This document shows, piece by piece, positions 30,262-38,512 of a DNA stretch of 62,242 bases (positions are counted from its first letter, which is position 1; every line of letters starts with the position of its first letter). The DNA is from Polyangiaceae bacterium (GTDB lineage Bacteria; Myxococcota_A; Polyangia; Polyangiales; Polyangiaceae): contig JAKLKA010000029.1 in the NCBI GenBank assembly GCA_023150915.1, forward strand, positions 1 through 62,242, read 5' to 3'. The notes beneath the pieces were generated by a model. It did no database searches and was not told the DNA's origin. It saw only the letters and a program-made list of their open reading frames with translations. The translations under genes were made by a program, and so were the position numbers.

Positions 30262-30860
30262 GGCTCACCCTTCCACGGGTCGTCGTGCTGGCGGCGCTGC
30301 TCGCCTGCAAGGGCGGCAGCAAGGGCACGGCCGGCACCGCCACGGCGGCCCCGCCGCCGCCACCGCCACCGAAACTGCCCTATCGCCCGAGCCTGGGCCA
30401 GCTCGAGCGCGTGTGCGCGGGGGAGGGCGTACCCAGCATCGAGCCAAAGCCCCGCGACCGGGCCAGCGCGGCGCTGTTCGTGAAGCGTGACCCCGCGGGC
30501 AAGCTCGAGCACCTGGCGTACCAAGATCTGGTCGCCAACAAAGACGGCCTGGCGGTCTCGCTCGAAGACGCGACGCTGGTGGCCTGTGTCGAGGTGACCA
30601 AGAAGAAGAAGACCAAGAGCTGCGTGATGCAGCCGCTCGACCCGACCAAGATCGGCGGCACCCTCACCCTGTATGCCTGGGAATACGAGGTGACCTTGCG
30701 CGAGACCAAGTCGGGCAAGGTGCTGTCGGAGAAGAAGGTGAAGCGCACCGACGACAAGTGCCCACCGCTTCACTCTTTCAAGCAGATGGAAGAGGACCTG
30801 TTTCCCCCGTTCGAGGCCAGCGCGTCGCTGGCGGTCTCGAACCACCGCGAAGGAAAGTGA
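30258..30860 (+). CDS. Hypothetical lipoprotein
   Basis: 200 residues. The ATG overlaps the stop of the M81 gene. A signal peptide ending LLACKGG gives a lipidated Cys17, then a Pro tract (about seven Pro, TAAPPPPPPPK) as a stiff tether. The rest is a mixed domain with a Lys-rich patch (VEVTKKKKTKSC) and no recognised motif. Three later Cys could form disulfides. It meets the convergent epimerase gene with no gap. Confidence 0.7.
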   Translation: MRLTLPRVVVLAALLACKGGSKGTAGTATAAPPPPPPPKLPYRPSLGQLERVCAGEGVPSIEPKPRDRASAALFVKRDPAGKLEHLAYQDLVANKDGLAVSLEDATLVACVEVTKKKKTKSCVMQPLDPTKIGGTLTLYAWEYEVTLRETKSGKVLSEKKVKRTDDKCPPLHSFKQMEEDLFPPFEASASLAVSNHREGK

Positions 30861-31820
30861 CTACTCGCGCCCGCGGGCGTAAAGCTCGAAGGCTTCGCGG
30901 GACGTCTTCTGGGGCGTGTAGCCGAACTGCTCCTTGAGCGCGCGGTTCGACAGCACCGGGCGGTACCGCAAGAACTTCACCTGCTCGGGGCCGTAGGGCG
31001 ACTTGCCCAGGCGGTGCAAGAGGGCCAGCGCCCCGGCGATCAGCCCGGCGGGCAGCGGAAGGTAGCGCTTCCCCAGGCGGGCGGCGATCTCTTGGGGGCT
31101 CAGCGCGCCGTCGCCGGCCAGGTTGTAGATCCCGGTCTCGGGCCCGAACACGCCGCGCACGATGCACCGCACCACGTCTTGGTCCCAGATGAAGACGAAC
31201 GGCGAGTCGGAGCCCAGCACGCCGATCATGGCCTTCTTCTCGAAGAGCTCGGTCACCGGAGTCGAGACGCCGGCGCCGATCACCGTTCCGGGCCGGAAGA
31301 TCAGCTGGGCCAGCTCGGGGTGCTTCTCGCGGTACGACTCCAGGTCGTTCTCGATCAGGCGCTTGTGGCGGCTGTACGCGATCTCTTCGTTGCCCCGGAT
31401 TGGATCGGTCTCGCTGAGCCAAGCGGGGCTGTCGGCGTGATAGCCATAGGCTGCGCCGCTGGTGGTGACCACCAGCTTCTTCACGTGGTGGTGGGCGCAT
31501 GCCTGAAGGACGTTGCGCGTGCCCTCGACGTCGACCTGGTACGCGAAGTCCTCGCTCTTGCCCGGCGGCGGCTTCAAGATCGAAGCCAGATGAACCACGG
31601 TGTCGACCCGGTGCTCGGCGATCACCGCCGCGAGCGCGGCGTCGCACACGCTCATGTTCACGTAGGCCACGCCCGCCAGCCGTGCGGCGGGGGGCGGCTC
31701 GCGCACGTCGAGCGCGACCAGGCCCGCCAGCTCGGGCCGGCGCTCTGCCAGCGCGCGCACCACGAGCCCGCCGATGTACCCCGCCGCGCCCGTGACCAGG
31801 ACCGAGCGGCGCTCGCTCAT
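30861..31820 (-). CDS. NAD-dependent epimerase/dehydratase (extended SDR)
   Basis: 319 residues. The N-terminal Rossmann loop VTGAAGYIGGLV binds NAD(P). VVHLASI, the catalytic Ser stretch VVTTSGAAYGY and YSRHK (Tyr-x3-Lys) complete the extended SDR active site; PGTVIGAG is the substrate-side motif. A sugar-nucleotide epimerase is the usual role of this fold, but substrate is not determined. Its ATG overlaps the stop of the ThDP enzyme gene (ATGA), so both likely serve one pathway. Confidence 0.88.
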   Translation of the reverse strand: MSERRSVLVTGAAGYIGGLVVRALAERRPELAGLVALDVREPPPAARLAGVAYVNMSVCDAALAAVIAEHRVDTVVHLASILKPPPGKSEDFAYQVDVEGTRNVLQACAHHHVKKLVVTTSGAAYGYHADSPAWLSETDPIRGNEEIAYSRHKRLIENDLESYREKHPELAQLIFRPGTVIGAGVSTPVTELFEKKAMIGVLGSDSPFVFIWDQDVVRCIVRGVFGPETGIYNLAGDGALSPQEIAARLGKRYLPLPAGLIAGALALLHRLGKSPYGPEQVKFLRYRPVLSNRALKEQFGYTPQKTSREAFELYARGRE

Positions 31821-33571
31821 CCGCCGGCCGGCTCCTGGTGCATGTCCTTGAACAGCTGCAGGCCCGGGGCCCAAAGGTGCAGCATGGGATCGACGTCGAC
31901 GTGCACCACCGCCGGACCGCCGCAGTCGAGGGCACGGCGGAGGACCGCCGGCAGCTCGTCGGGCGACGCCACGCGCTCCCCGTGAGCACCCATGCTGCGC
32001 GCCAGGTCGTCGAAGCGGATCTCGGCAAAGTCGGTGTTGATCGTGCCCTGCGCTTCGCTGCCCAGAACCTCGCGCATGCCGCCGAGCCCCACCTGCTGCG
32101 TCAGCTTGACCATGCCCCACTGCCGATCGCAGAGCACGATGAAGGTCACCGGCAGCTTCTGGCGCACTGCCGTCTCCAGCTCTTGAGCGTGGAAGCCCAT
32201 GGCCCCATCGCCGATCACGCACACCACCCGGCGCTTCGGCTGCGCCACCTGAGCGCCCAGCGCCTGGGCCACGCCGGCGCCCAGCATGCCCAGCTTGAAG
32301 GTGCCGAGGAAGGTGTTCGGCACCCGCACCTCGTGGAAGAACTGCGCCCAGACGGCGGTGTTGCCTCCGTCGACCACGACGATGGCGTCGTCCTCGATCA
32401 GCTTCCGCAGCGTGTGCGGGACGTGCGCCGGTGGCATCGGAGCCGACCGGTTCTCGAGCGCTGCCCCGAGCTCGCTGACCGCGCTGGCCCGCAGCTGCCC
32501 CAGCTCCGCCGCGCGAGCGTCCCGACGCTTCACTGCATCCTGAGCCAGCGGGCGCTTGCCCAGCACGTCCGCCAGCGCGGCCAGGAACTGCCGGCAGTCG
32601 GCCAGCACGCACTGCTCGACCGGCCGGTTCAACCCCAGGATCTCCTCGTCGTTGTCCACCTGGACGAAGCGCTGCTCGCCGCGCTTGCCCCAGTATGGCG
32701 CCTTGCCCCAGAAGTCGGTCTCGCCCATGCGAGAGCCGAGCACCAGCACCCAGTCCGAGCTGGCCCGAGCGGCTTGAACCGCTTCGAGCGCGTTGGTCGG
32801 CAGTGCCAGCGCATGGTTCTCGGGGATCGCTCCCCGTGCGCCCCAGCTGGTGCTGACCGGCGCGCGGAGCAACTCGGCGACGCTGAGCAGCTCCTCGAAT
32901 GCCCGCGCGTGGACCACGCCACTGCCGGCGTGGATCAAGGGCCGTTCGGCCGCGAGCATCAGCTCGGCGATCTTCTCGACGTCGGCCCGGGCCGGGGCCA
33001 GGGGCGTGATGGAGCGGTACGACCGAGGCTCGGTGGCAAAGGCCTCGCTGGTGGTGAAGGTGCCGTTGAAGACGTTCTCTGGAATGTCCACGTGCACCAC
33101 ACCGGGGCGACCCCGGTAAGAGATGCGGAACGCGCGCCGCATCATCTCGGGGATGCGCTCGAAGGTCGGGGCCGCGCCGCTCCACTTGGTCATCGGGCGG
33201 GTGACGCCCACCTGGTCGAAGTACTGGAACGTCCCGCCGCGATCTGGGTAGGCGATCCCCTGCCGGCGGCAGCTGGTGACGAGCAGCACGCGGTTGCCCT
33301 CACCGTTCTCCACCGCCACCCCGGGCAAGATGTTCGCGACCCCCGGCCCGTTGCTGGCCATGCACACGCCCAGCTTGCCGGTGAGCCGGGCATAGGCCCC
33401 GGCCATGTGCGCCGCGCAGGTCTCGTGGCGGGGAGAGACCAGCTCGATGCCGTACTTCTCGAAGCTCGCGTACAGCCCCAGGTACGTCCCGTCCACGATG
33501 CCGAAGACCTTCTCGACACCTTCTTGAGCCAACATCGCCGCGACGACTTCGCCGCCGACCACCGTCTTCAT
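31817..33571 (-). CDS. Thiamine diphosphate-dependent enzyme (acetolactate synthase/decarboxylase family)
   Basis: 584 residues, three-domain ThDP fold. The catalytic Glu is in RHETCAAHMAGAYAR. The middle domain follows; the cofactor motif begins GDGAMGFHAQELETAVRQK and ends in VLCDRQWGM. The family includes acetolactate synthase, oxalyl-CoA decarboxylase and benzaldehyde lyase. No regulatory small subunit (ilvN) is next to it, and no FAD-specific motif was assigned. With an epimerase downstream it may belong to a secondary pathway rather than branched-chain amino acid synthesis. Confidence 0.87.
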   Translation of the reverse strand: MKTVVGGEVVAAMLAQEGVEKVFGIVDGTYLGLYASFEKYGIELVSPRHETCAAHMAGAYARLTGKLGVCMASNGPGVANILPGVAVENGEGNRVLLVTSCRRQGIAYPDRGGTFQYFDQVGVTRPMTKWSGAAPTFERIPEMMRRAFRISYRGRPGVVHVDIPENVFNGTFTTSEAFATEPRSYRSITPLAPARADVEKIAELMLAAERPLIHAGSGVVHARAFEELLSVAELLRAPVSTSWGARGAIPENHALALPTNALEAVQAARASSDWVLVLGSRMGETDFWGKAPYWGKRGEQRFVQVDNDEEILGLNRPVEQCVLADCRQFLAALADVLGKRPLAQDAVKRRDARAAELGQLRASAVSELGAALENRSAPMPPAHVPHTLRKLIEDDAIVVVDGGNTAVWAQFFHEVRVPNTFLGTFKLGMLGAGVAQALGAQVAQPKRRVVCVIGDGAMGFHAQELETAVRQKLPVTFIVLCDRQWGMVKLTQQVGLGGMREVLGSEAQGTINTDFAEIRFDDLARSMGAHGERVASPDELPAVLRRALDCGGPAVVHVDVDPMLHLWAPGLQLFKDMHQEPAGG

Positions 33572-33653
33572 GGGGGCTTCCTAACCCGAAACTGGCCGGC
33601 TTGGGACGATCGCTTGGTCCGAACCCGCGCCGTTGGCTAAAATCCCGTCACCG

Positions 33654-34529
33654 ATGGCTCGTTTCCGCGCGGTGTGCTGTCTGTGCTTGGCGTCGGCCTG
33701 CGCCGAACCGCCGGCGCCGCGCCCCGCCCTCGCGCCGCCACCCGCCCCAGTGCCCCCAGCGCGGCGGCCCGCCGAGCCGGCGCCGCTGCCACCCTCCGTC
33801 GAGGCCCCCTCCCCTGCGTGGCCGCCACGAACCCCCTCGGACGTCGCGACCGACTGGTGCACCGAGTCCGTCCGGGGGCTCCGCACCGACGCCTGCTACT
33901 TCCTGCCCGACGCGCCGACCACCACCCTGCTGATCTACCTTCACGGCGTCGTTCCCCCCGACAAGAGCAGCGTTCAGAAGACCAACTATCAGGCAGTGGT
34001 CGCCAATGCGTCGCGCCGCGCCAACGCTGCAGCGCTGATGCCTCGGGGCAACCAGGGGCTTGCGCCCAAAGAGGTCGCGAAATGGTGGGGGTGGCCGACG
34101 TCGCCCGACACCTATCGCCGGCATGGGCCCGAGCTGGTCGAACGCATCGTCGGCGCCCGGCGCGAGCTCGAGGCGGCCACCGGCGTGCGCTTCGAGCGGG
34201 TGTATCTGGCCGGGTCGTCGTCGGGTGCGTACTTCGTGGCCACGTTGGCTCAGCGTGGCGCCATCGACGTCGATGGCTATGGCGCCATGTCGGGAGGGAC
34301 CCGGGTGCTCGAGCCCGCGCTGCACCAGCTCGCGCCGCGGCCGATGTACATCGGGTATGGCCTGTACGACACCGTGGGGCAGAGCGCCCGCGAGCTGGGC
34401 AAGCTGCTGGAGGGCGCCCGGTGGCCGGTGCGCATCGCAGAGCACCGCACGGGCCACGGCGCACGCGAGATCTATCTGGACGAAGCGTTCCCCTTCTGGA
34501 ACGAGCAAGCGAAGAGCCGCCGCCAGTGA
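33654..34529 (+). CDS. Alpha/beta hydrolase lipoprotein
   Basis: 291 residues from ATG 33654. Signal peptide MARFRAVCCLCLASACAE (lipobox SAC), then a Pro/Ala tether to about residue 60. The hydrolase core has LLIYLHGVVPP (oxyanion region) and YLAGSSSGAYFVATL, the G-x-S-x-G elbow with the nucleophile Ser. A candidate His lies near the C-terminus (RTGHGAREIY). It resembles PHB-depolymerase/feruloyl-esterase-like secreted esterases. Convergent with the Cys-rich lipoprotein gene. Confidence 0.8.
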   Translation: MARFRAVCCLCLASACAEPPAPRPALAPPPAPVPPARRPAEPAPLPPSVEAPSPAWPPRTPSDVATDWCTESVRGLRTDACYFLPDAPTTTLLIYLHGVVPPDKSSVQKTNYQAVVANASRRANAAALMPRGNQGLAPKEVAKWWGWPTSPDTYRRHGPELVERIVGARRELEAATGVRFERVYLAGSSSGAYFVATLAQRGAIDVDGYGAMSGGTRVLEPALHQLAPRPMYIGYGLYDTVGQSARELGKLLEGARWPVRIAEHRTGHGAREIYLDEAFPFWNEQAKSRRQ

Positions 34530-34559
34530 GGGCGCGCCGCCGCGGCGTCGCCGCCGGCC

Positions 34560-35444
34560 TCACCAGATGCCGTCGATCGTGGTCTTCCGCGTCTTGTCCG
34601 GCGGGTCGCTCGACGCCGGGGCCTTCCCGCTTCCGGCCGAGACGCAGGCCCCGTCCTTGAACAGGCAGCGTTTGACCTGGGCGCACACCGACGAGCGCGC
34701 GCAGTCGGCGCTCGAGGCCGCCACGCATGCACCCGCCTTCATCGAGCAAGCGCCCTCCAGCTTGCAGCGCGCCGACTTCTGGCAGTCCGCGGCGCCACCG
34801 GCAACGCACACCCCGCCCTTCTCGGCGCATTTGCCGTCGTTCTCGCACGCCTTCGAGCCCTTGCAGGCCTCGGCGTTCGCCACGCACCGCCCGTCGGCGG
34901 CGGTGCACTGAGCGTCTTTCTTGCAGACTGCGGACTCGGCACAATCCTTGTCGGAAGCCGCCTGGCAAGCCCCGCCCTTCGCCGTGCAGTGCCCAAGCCG
35001 AAGACAGGGGCTCTCCTTCTCGGGCTTGTCGCTGCTGCCCCCGGCGCAGTGCAGCGCCGAAAGCGCCACGCAGCGCCCGTCGCGTGACACGCACAGCCCG
35101 TCCACCGCGCAGGTCTTCGCGCACTGGGGGTCGACCATGGTCTCGAGGTTCACGCAGCTGCCCTGCTGCGCGCTGCACAGCTTCCGGCCCTTGCAGTCGG
35201 CGCTGGCCTGGCAGTCGGCGTCCGCGGCCACCACGCAGCTGCCAGCCTTGGCGCTGCACTGCCCGCTGGCCTTGCAGCCGTCCGAGCCCTTGCAGTCCTG
35301 GTCCGAACCGGCGGCGCAGGCTCCGCGCTCGTTCGGCGTGCACTTGCCGTGCTTCACGCACTCGGGCGCGGCCTTGCACCGCCCCGGGTCGTCACAACCG
35401 CTTGCCGAGAGCAGCAACCCGAGAACCAGCGGGGGGATTCGCAT
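34560..35444 (-). CDS. Lipoprotein of nine tandem four-cysteine repeats (37 Cys)
   Basis: 294 residues. Signal peptide ends SASGCDD (lipobox). From residue ~23 to the end the chain is a repeat of about 27 residues with cysteine spacing C-x5-C-x5-C-x6-C-x7, for example DCKGSDGCKASGQCSAK. I count 37 Cys. The even spacing suggests many small disulfide-knotted modules in a stalk or scaffold. One unit in the middle is longer (VNLETMVDPQC). Family not recognised. It ends TIDGIW. GC3 is normal, so it is not an obvious transfer. Confidence 0.85.
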   Translation of the reverse strand: MRIPPLVLGLLLSASGCDDPGRCKAAPECVKHGKCTPNERGACAAGSDQDCKGSDGCKASGQCSAKAGSCVVAADADCQASADCKGRKLCSAQQGSCVNLETMVDPQCAKTCAVDGLCVSRDGRCVALSALHCAGGSSDKPEKESPCLRLGHCTAKGGACQAASDKDCAESAVCKKDAQCTAADGRCVANAEACKGSKACENDGKCAEKGGVCVAGGAADCQKSARCKLEGACSMKAGACVAASSADCARSSVCAQVKRCLFKDGACVSAGSGKAPASSDPPDKTRKTTIDGIW

Positions 35445-35465
35445 CCCCCTGACGCTACCACGTCG

Positions 35466-36584
35466 TCAGCGCGCCGCGGTGACCCGCCGGGCCTCGCGCC
35501 CGCCGAGCGCAGCGGCGATCTGGACCGAAGCACAACCGTACTTGCGCTGCACGGCGGCTTCGATCGGCACCACGCGCACGTTCGGATCGGCAGCCATGCC
35601 GGCCAGCGCCGCCGACAAGGCGTCGGTCCGAACATAGTCGTGGATCAGGATCACTCCGCCCTTCTTGGAGAAGTGCGCGAGGTTGGCGGTCAAGTAGGCG
35701 TAGTCGTACTTGCGCGCCGCGTTCGTGTCGCCGGACTCGCCGTGCCACATCACGTTGAGCAGGCCGAGCCGCGCCAGCGCGGCGTCGTACAGCTTCTTCT
35801 GCGCCGGGGTCGAGAGCCCCACGTAGGGTGTGCCTGCGGGGGGGCGCGAATGAACCACGGCGTACGGCCGGCGACCGTCGGCGAAGCCCCGCTCGGTCAG
35901 CACCTCTGCGCGCCGCGCGGCGAAGCCCGGCCAGCCGGTCCGAAGCGACCCCCCGGGCAGGTACTGCCCTGCCTTCTGCTCGAAGACGCGGACGAAGAGC
36001 GCATCGAAGTCGTCCTTCGACTGCGCCACCAGCGCCAGGTCGATCAGGATCTGCGTCACCTCGTGCTGACCACGGATGTACTCGACGCTGCGCTCGCCGT
36101 GATTGCGCACCGCCATGCCGACGTCGTGGTTGTAGCTGTGCGACGCCAGCGTGTGGCCCTCGGCGACCATGCGCTGCACCAAGGGGTAGGTGTCGCGGTT
36201 GATGGCGCGGCCCACCAAGAAGAAGGTGGCCGGCATGCCGTGCTTCTTCAAGAGGTCCAGCACCTTCGGCGTCTTGCCCGGATGCGGCCCGTCGTCGAAG
36301 GTGAGCACCACCTCGCCTTTGGGCCAAGCGTCCGACGGATAGAAGCCCGGGGGGTTCTTCTCGGCGTCGTCGAACGAGCAGGCCCGCGGTTCGGCGGGCG
36401 TCTTGGCTTGCACCTCTGGCGGCATGGGCAGCTTCGGCGCCGTCACCTTCGCGAGCCGCACGCGCGGCGTGGCGACCACCGACGGCGCGGTGCTCGACAT
36501 CACGCGCAACTCGGGCCCGCGCGCGCTGCAGCCGGCGACCAGAGCAAGCACCCACGCAAGAACGAGCGCCTTCGGATCTTCCAT
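35466..36584 (-). CDS. Polysaccharide deacetylase (NodB family) lipoprotein
   Basis: 372 residues from ATG 36584. The lipobox is LALVAGCSA. The NodB domain starts near residue 115: TFDDGPHPG gives the catalytic Asp and the metal Asp, and HSYNHD gives the His pair. VILIHDY near the end supplies the last motif. It removes N-acetyl groups from chitin-like or cell-wall polysaccharides outside the cell. An insertion of ~100 residues (EYIRGQHEVTQ...) lies between motifs 2 and the C-terminus. An upstream GTG at 36659 is rejected because the added part is Arg/Gly shadow-like. Confidence 0.92.
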   Translation of the reverse strand: MEDPKALVLAWVLALVAGCSARGPELRVMSSTAPSVVATPRVRLAKVTAPKLPMPPEVQAKTPAEPRACSFDDAEKNPPGFYPSDAWPKGEVVLTFDDGPHPGKTPKVLDLLKKHGMPATFFLVGRAINRDTYPLVQRMVAEGHTLASHSYNHDVGMAVRNHGERSVEYIRGQHEVTQILIDLALVAQSKDDFDALFVRVFEQKAGQYLPGGSLRTGWPGFAARRAEVLTERGFADGRRPYAVVHSRPPAGTPYVGLSTPAQKKLYDAALARLGLLNVMWHGESGDTNAARKYDYAYLTANLAHFSKKGGVILIHDYVRTDALSAALAGMAADPNVRVVPIEAAVQRKYGCASVQIAAALGGREARRVTAAR

Positions 36585-36724
36585 CGTGCAGCAGATACCG
36601 GGATCCGTGACAGCGCCCGCCGGGCCCGCGCCGCGGCCCCCCCGCGGCAGATCTGGCATGATCTTCGCTGGTTTTCGGGTCTGTCACGGTTCGCCGTAAG
36701 GCGGTGTTAGTCCTGTCCACGCTC

Positions 36725-37375
36725 ATGACCGCCCTGCCCGAGCCAAGCGACGCCGAGCTGCTCGAGGCAGTCGGCTCGAGCTCGGTCGACCCGAGCGAGA
36801 AGAGCCGCGCGCAGGCGATGTTCTACGCCCGCCACGTCCGCTATCTATACGGCGTGCTGCACAAGCAGCAGTCGAAGCTCTTGGCGCTGGCCGGCATCGG
36901 CGCCGAAGATCTGGTGCAAGAGACCTTTCACCGTGCCTTCGAGCGGGCGCACACTTTTCGAGCCGCCGACGTCGACGACCCCGAGCACCTTCGACGGCGC
37001 ACACGCGCGTGGCTGGGCCGCGTGGCGCAGCACCTGCTCGCCGATCACCTCGAGCGGTTTCGAGAGGTGTCCGCGTCGCCGTATTTGGAGCGGCTCTCGT
37101 GCGAAGCCATCGACGACGCGCCTCGACCGTCCCGCGAGCTCGATCTGATCACGGCAGGGCTCGACACGCTGTCGGAGCGCGAGCAAGACGTGCTGCGCAT
37201 CACCGCGCTCTACCACCGTGCGGGGGACGCCCAGCGACTGCCGAACGCCGTCTCGGCAGAGCTGGCCGCCCGGTGGGGGACCACCAACGAGAACATCCGC
37301 GCCATCCGCAGCCGCGCGATCAAGAAGCTCACGGACTTCGTCACCCGAGGCCTGGGACAGGAGAGCGTGCCATGA
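36725..37375 (+). CDS. ECF RNA polymerase sigma factor
   Basis: 216 residues from ATG 36725 (MTALPEPSDAELLEAVG). Region 2 lies at about residues 28-100 (YARHVRYLYGVLHKQQ...ILVQETFHRAF type helix). Region 4 spans ~150-205 (DTLSEREQDVLRITALYHRAGD... NIRAIRSRAIKKL). The region 4 linker contains an insert of about 12 residues (RAGDAQRLPNAVS). It should direct RNA polymerase to stress genes. The next gene, coupled by ATGA, is the likely anti-sigma or effector. Confidence 0.9.
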   Translation: MTALPEPSDAELLEAVGSSSVDPSEKSRAQAMFYARHVRYLYGVLHKQQSKLLALAGIGAEDLVQETFHRAFERAHTFRAADVDDPEHLRRRTRAWLGRVAQHLLADHLERFREVSASPYLERLSCEAIDDAPRPSRELDLITAGLDTLSEREQDVLRITALYHRAGDAQRLPNAVSAELAARWGTTNENIRAIRSRAIKKLTDFVTRGLGQESVP

Positions 37376-38511
37376 CCCGCAAGAACGACGACGAGGCGCT
37401 GGTCGAGGAGCTCTTGGCAGACGCCTTCGCCAAGCGAGGCGAGCTCTTGCCGACCTCGGACGCGGAAGTGGAGCGCGCCGAGGCAGAAGGCGACGAATTC
37501 GAGGGCGAGCTGCCGGAGAGCCTGCGGCAGCTCCGCGCCCAGGCGCCCGCGCCGGCGCCGAAGGTGGTCGCGCTGGCCGACCAGCGCCGGCGCCGACACC
37601 CCTGGCTCTCTCACACGCTGGCCGCGGCGGTGGGCGCGGCGGCAGCCGCCGCGCTGCTCTGGAGCCGCAAAGAGCCGCCGGTGCCCGGTGGACAGGTCCC
37701 GACCAGCGAGCCGGCGGTGTCGCGGGCCGATGCGGCCCCGCCGGCCGAGACGCTCACTTTGCCCTCGGTGCTGACCTGCGCCAAGAGCTGCTGCGGCGGC
37801 GAGCAGTGCGGCGCCGCCAAGAGCGAGCTGTCGAGCTGCAGCTCGGGCCGGAAATGCATCACCTGCTCCAACGAGGAGCTCGGCACGAGCCGCTATCGGC
37901 TGCGGCTGAGCTCGTTCGCCCCCACCGCGGCGGGCGCGAAGGTGGTGACGGCAGCCGGCGCCGGCGGCCTCGAGCTGTGCGTGCGCGTGGGCAGCTCGGA
38001 GCGCGCGTGCGCTGCGGCGCAAGCCAACTCCGATGGCGCCGAGCAGTGGACGGTGCTGCCGTTGGTCGCGAGCGCGCAAGACTTCGTGGCGGGCTTCGTG
38101 CTCGAGGTGCGACCCAAGGCCGCCGGGGCTTCGCCGGTGGGCGAGTGGCGAAGCCCGGTGCTGATCAACCCGACGCTCTTGTGCAAGGGCCTGTCGCTCC
38201 GCCCGAAGAGCGCCCAGGGTGACGAGCTGGGCGTGGTGTCGGTCTTCCTGGACGACGCGCACTTCGTCGAGCTCCGTCGCGACGCTTCGCCGGCGGCTCT
38301 GTCCGCGCACCGACGGCGATTCGTGCTGACCGACGTTCCGGCCAAGCTGTTCGAGACCCGTTCGTCGGGCGACCGGCGCTTCGCGCTGGCGCTTGGGCCG
38401 GTGGACAAGCCGACCGCCGAGCGGCTGCGGTGGGCCGTGCTCGAGCGGGGCGAAGACGCGAAGCTGTCCGTCGGCGAAGACTACGCGGGCGAGCCCAAGC
38501 CCCTGCCGTGA
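37372..38511 (+). CDS. Single-pass membrane protein with periplasmic Cys cluster, partner of the ECF sigma
   Basis: 379 residues; ATG overlaps the sigma stop, SD AGGAGAG. An acidic N-terminal cytoplasmic part (residues 1-78) carries no clear zinc anti-sigma motif (HxxxCxxC). A TM helix lies at ~80-97 (SHTLAAAVGAAAAAALLW). Outside, seven Cys lie within 30 residues: 136, 140, 141, 146, 156, 162, 165. The remainder is predicted beta-rich. The gene order sigma then membrane protein suggests anti-sigma activity released by a redox or protein signal at the Cys cluster, but this is inference. Confidence 0.75.
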   Translation: MTRKNDDEALVEELLADAFAKRGELLPTSDAEVERAEAEGDEFEGELPESLRQLRAQAPAPAPKVVALADQRRRRHPWLSHTLAAAVGAAAAAALLWSRKEPPVPGGQVPTSEPAVSRADAAPPAETLTLPSVLTCAKSCCGGEQCGAAKSELSSCSSGRKCITCSNEELGTSRYRLRLSSFAPTAAGAKVVTAAGAGGLELCVRVGSSERACAAAQANSDGAEQWTVLPLVASAQDFVAGFVLEVRPKAAGASPVGEWRSPVLINPTLLCKGLSLRPKSAQGDELGVVSVFLDDAHFVELRRDASPAALSAHRRRFVLTDVPAKLFETRSSGDRRFALALGPVDKPTAERLRWAVLERGEDAKLSVGEDYAGEPKPLP

Positions 38512-38512
38512 G

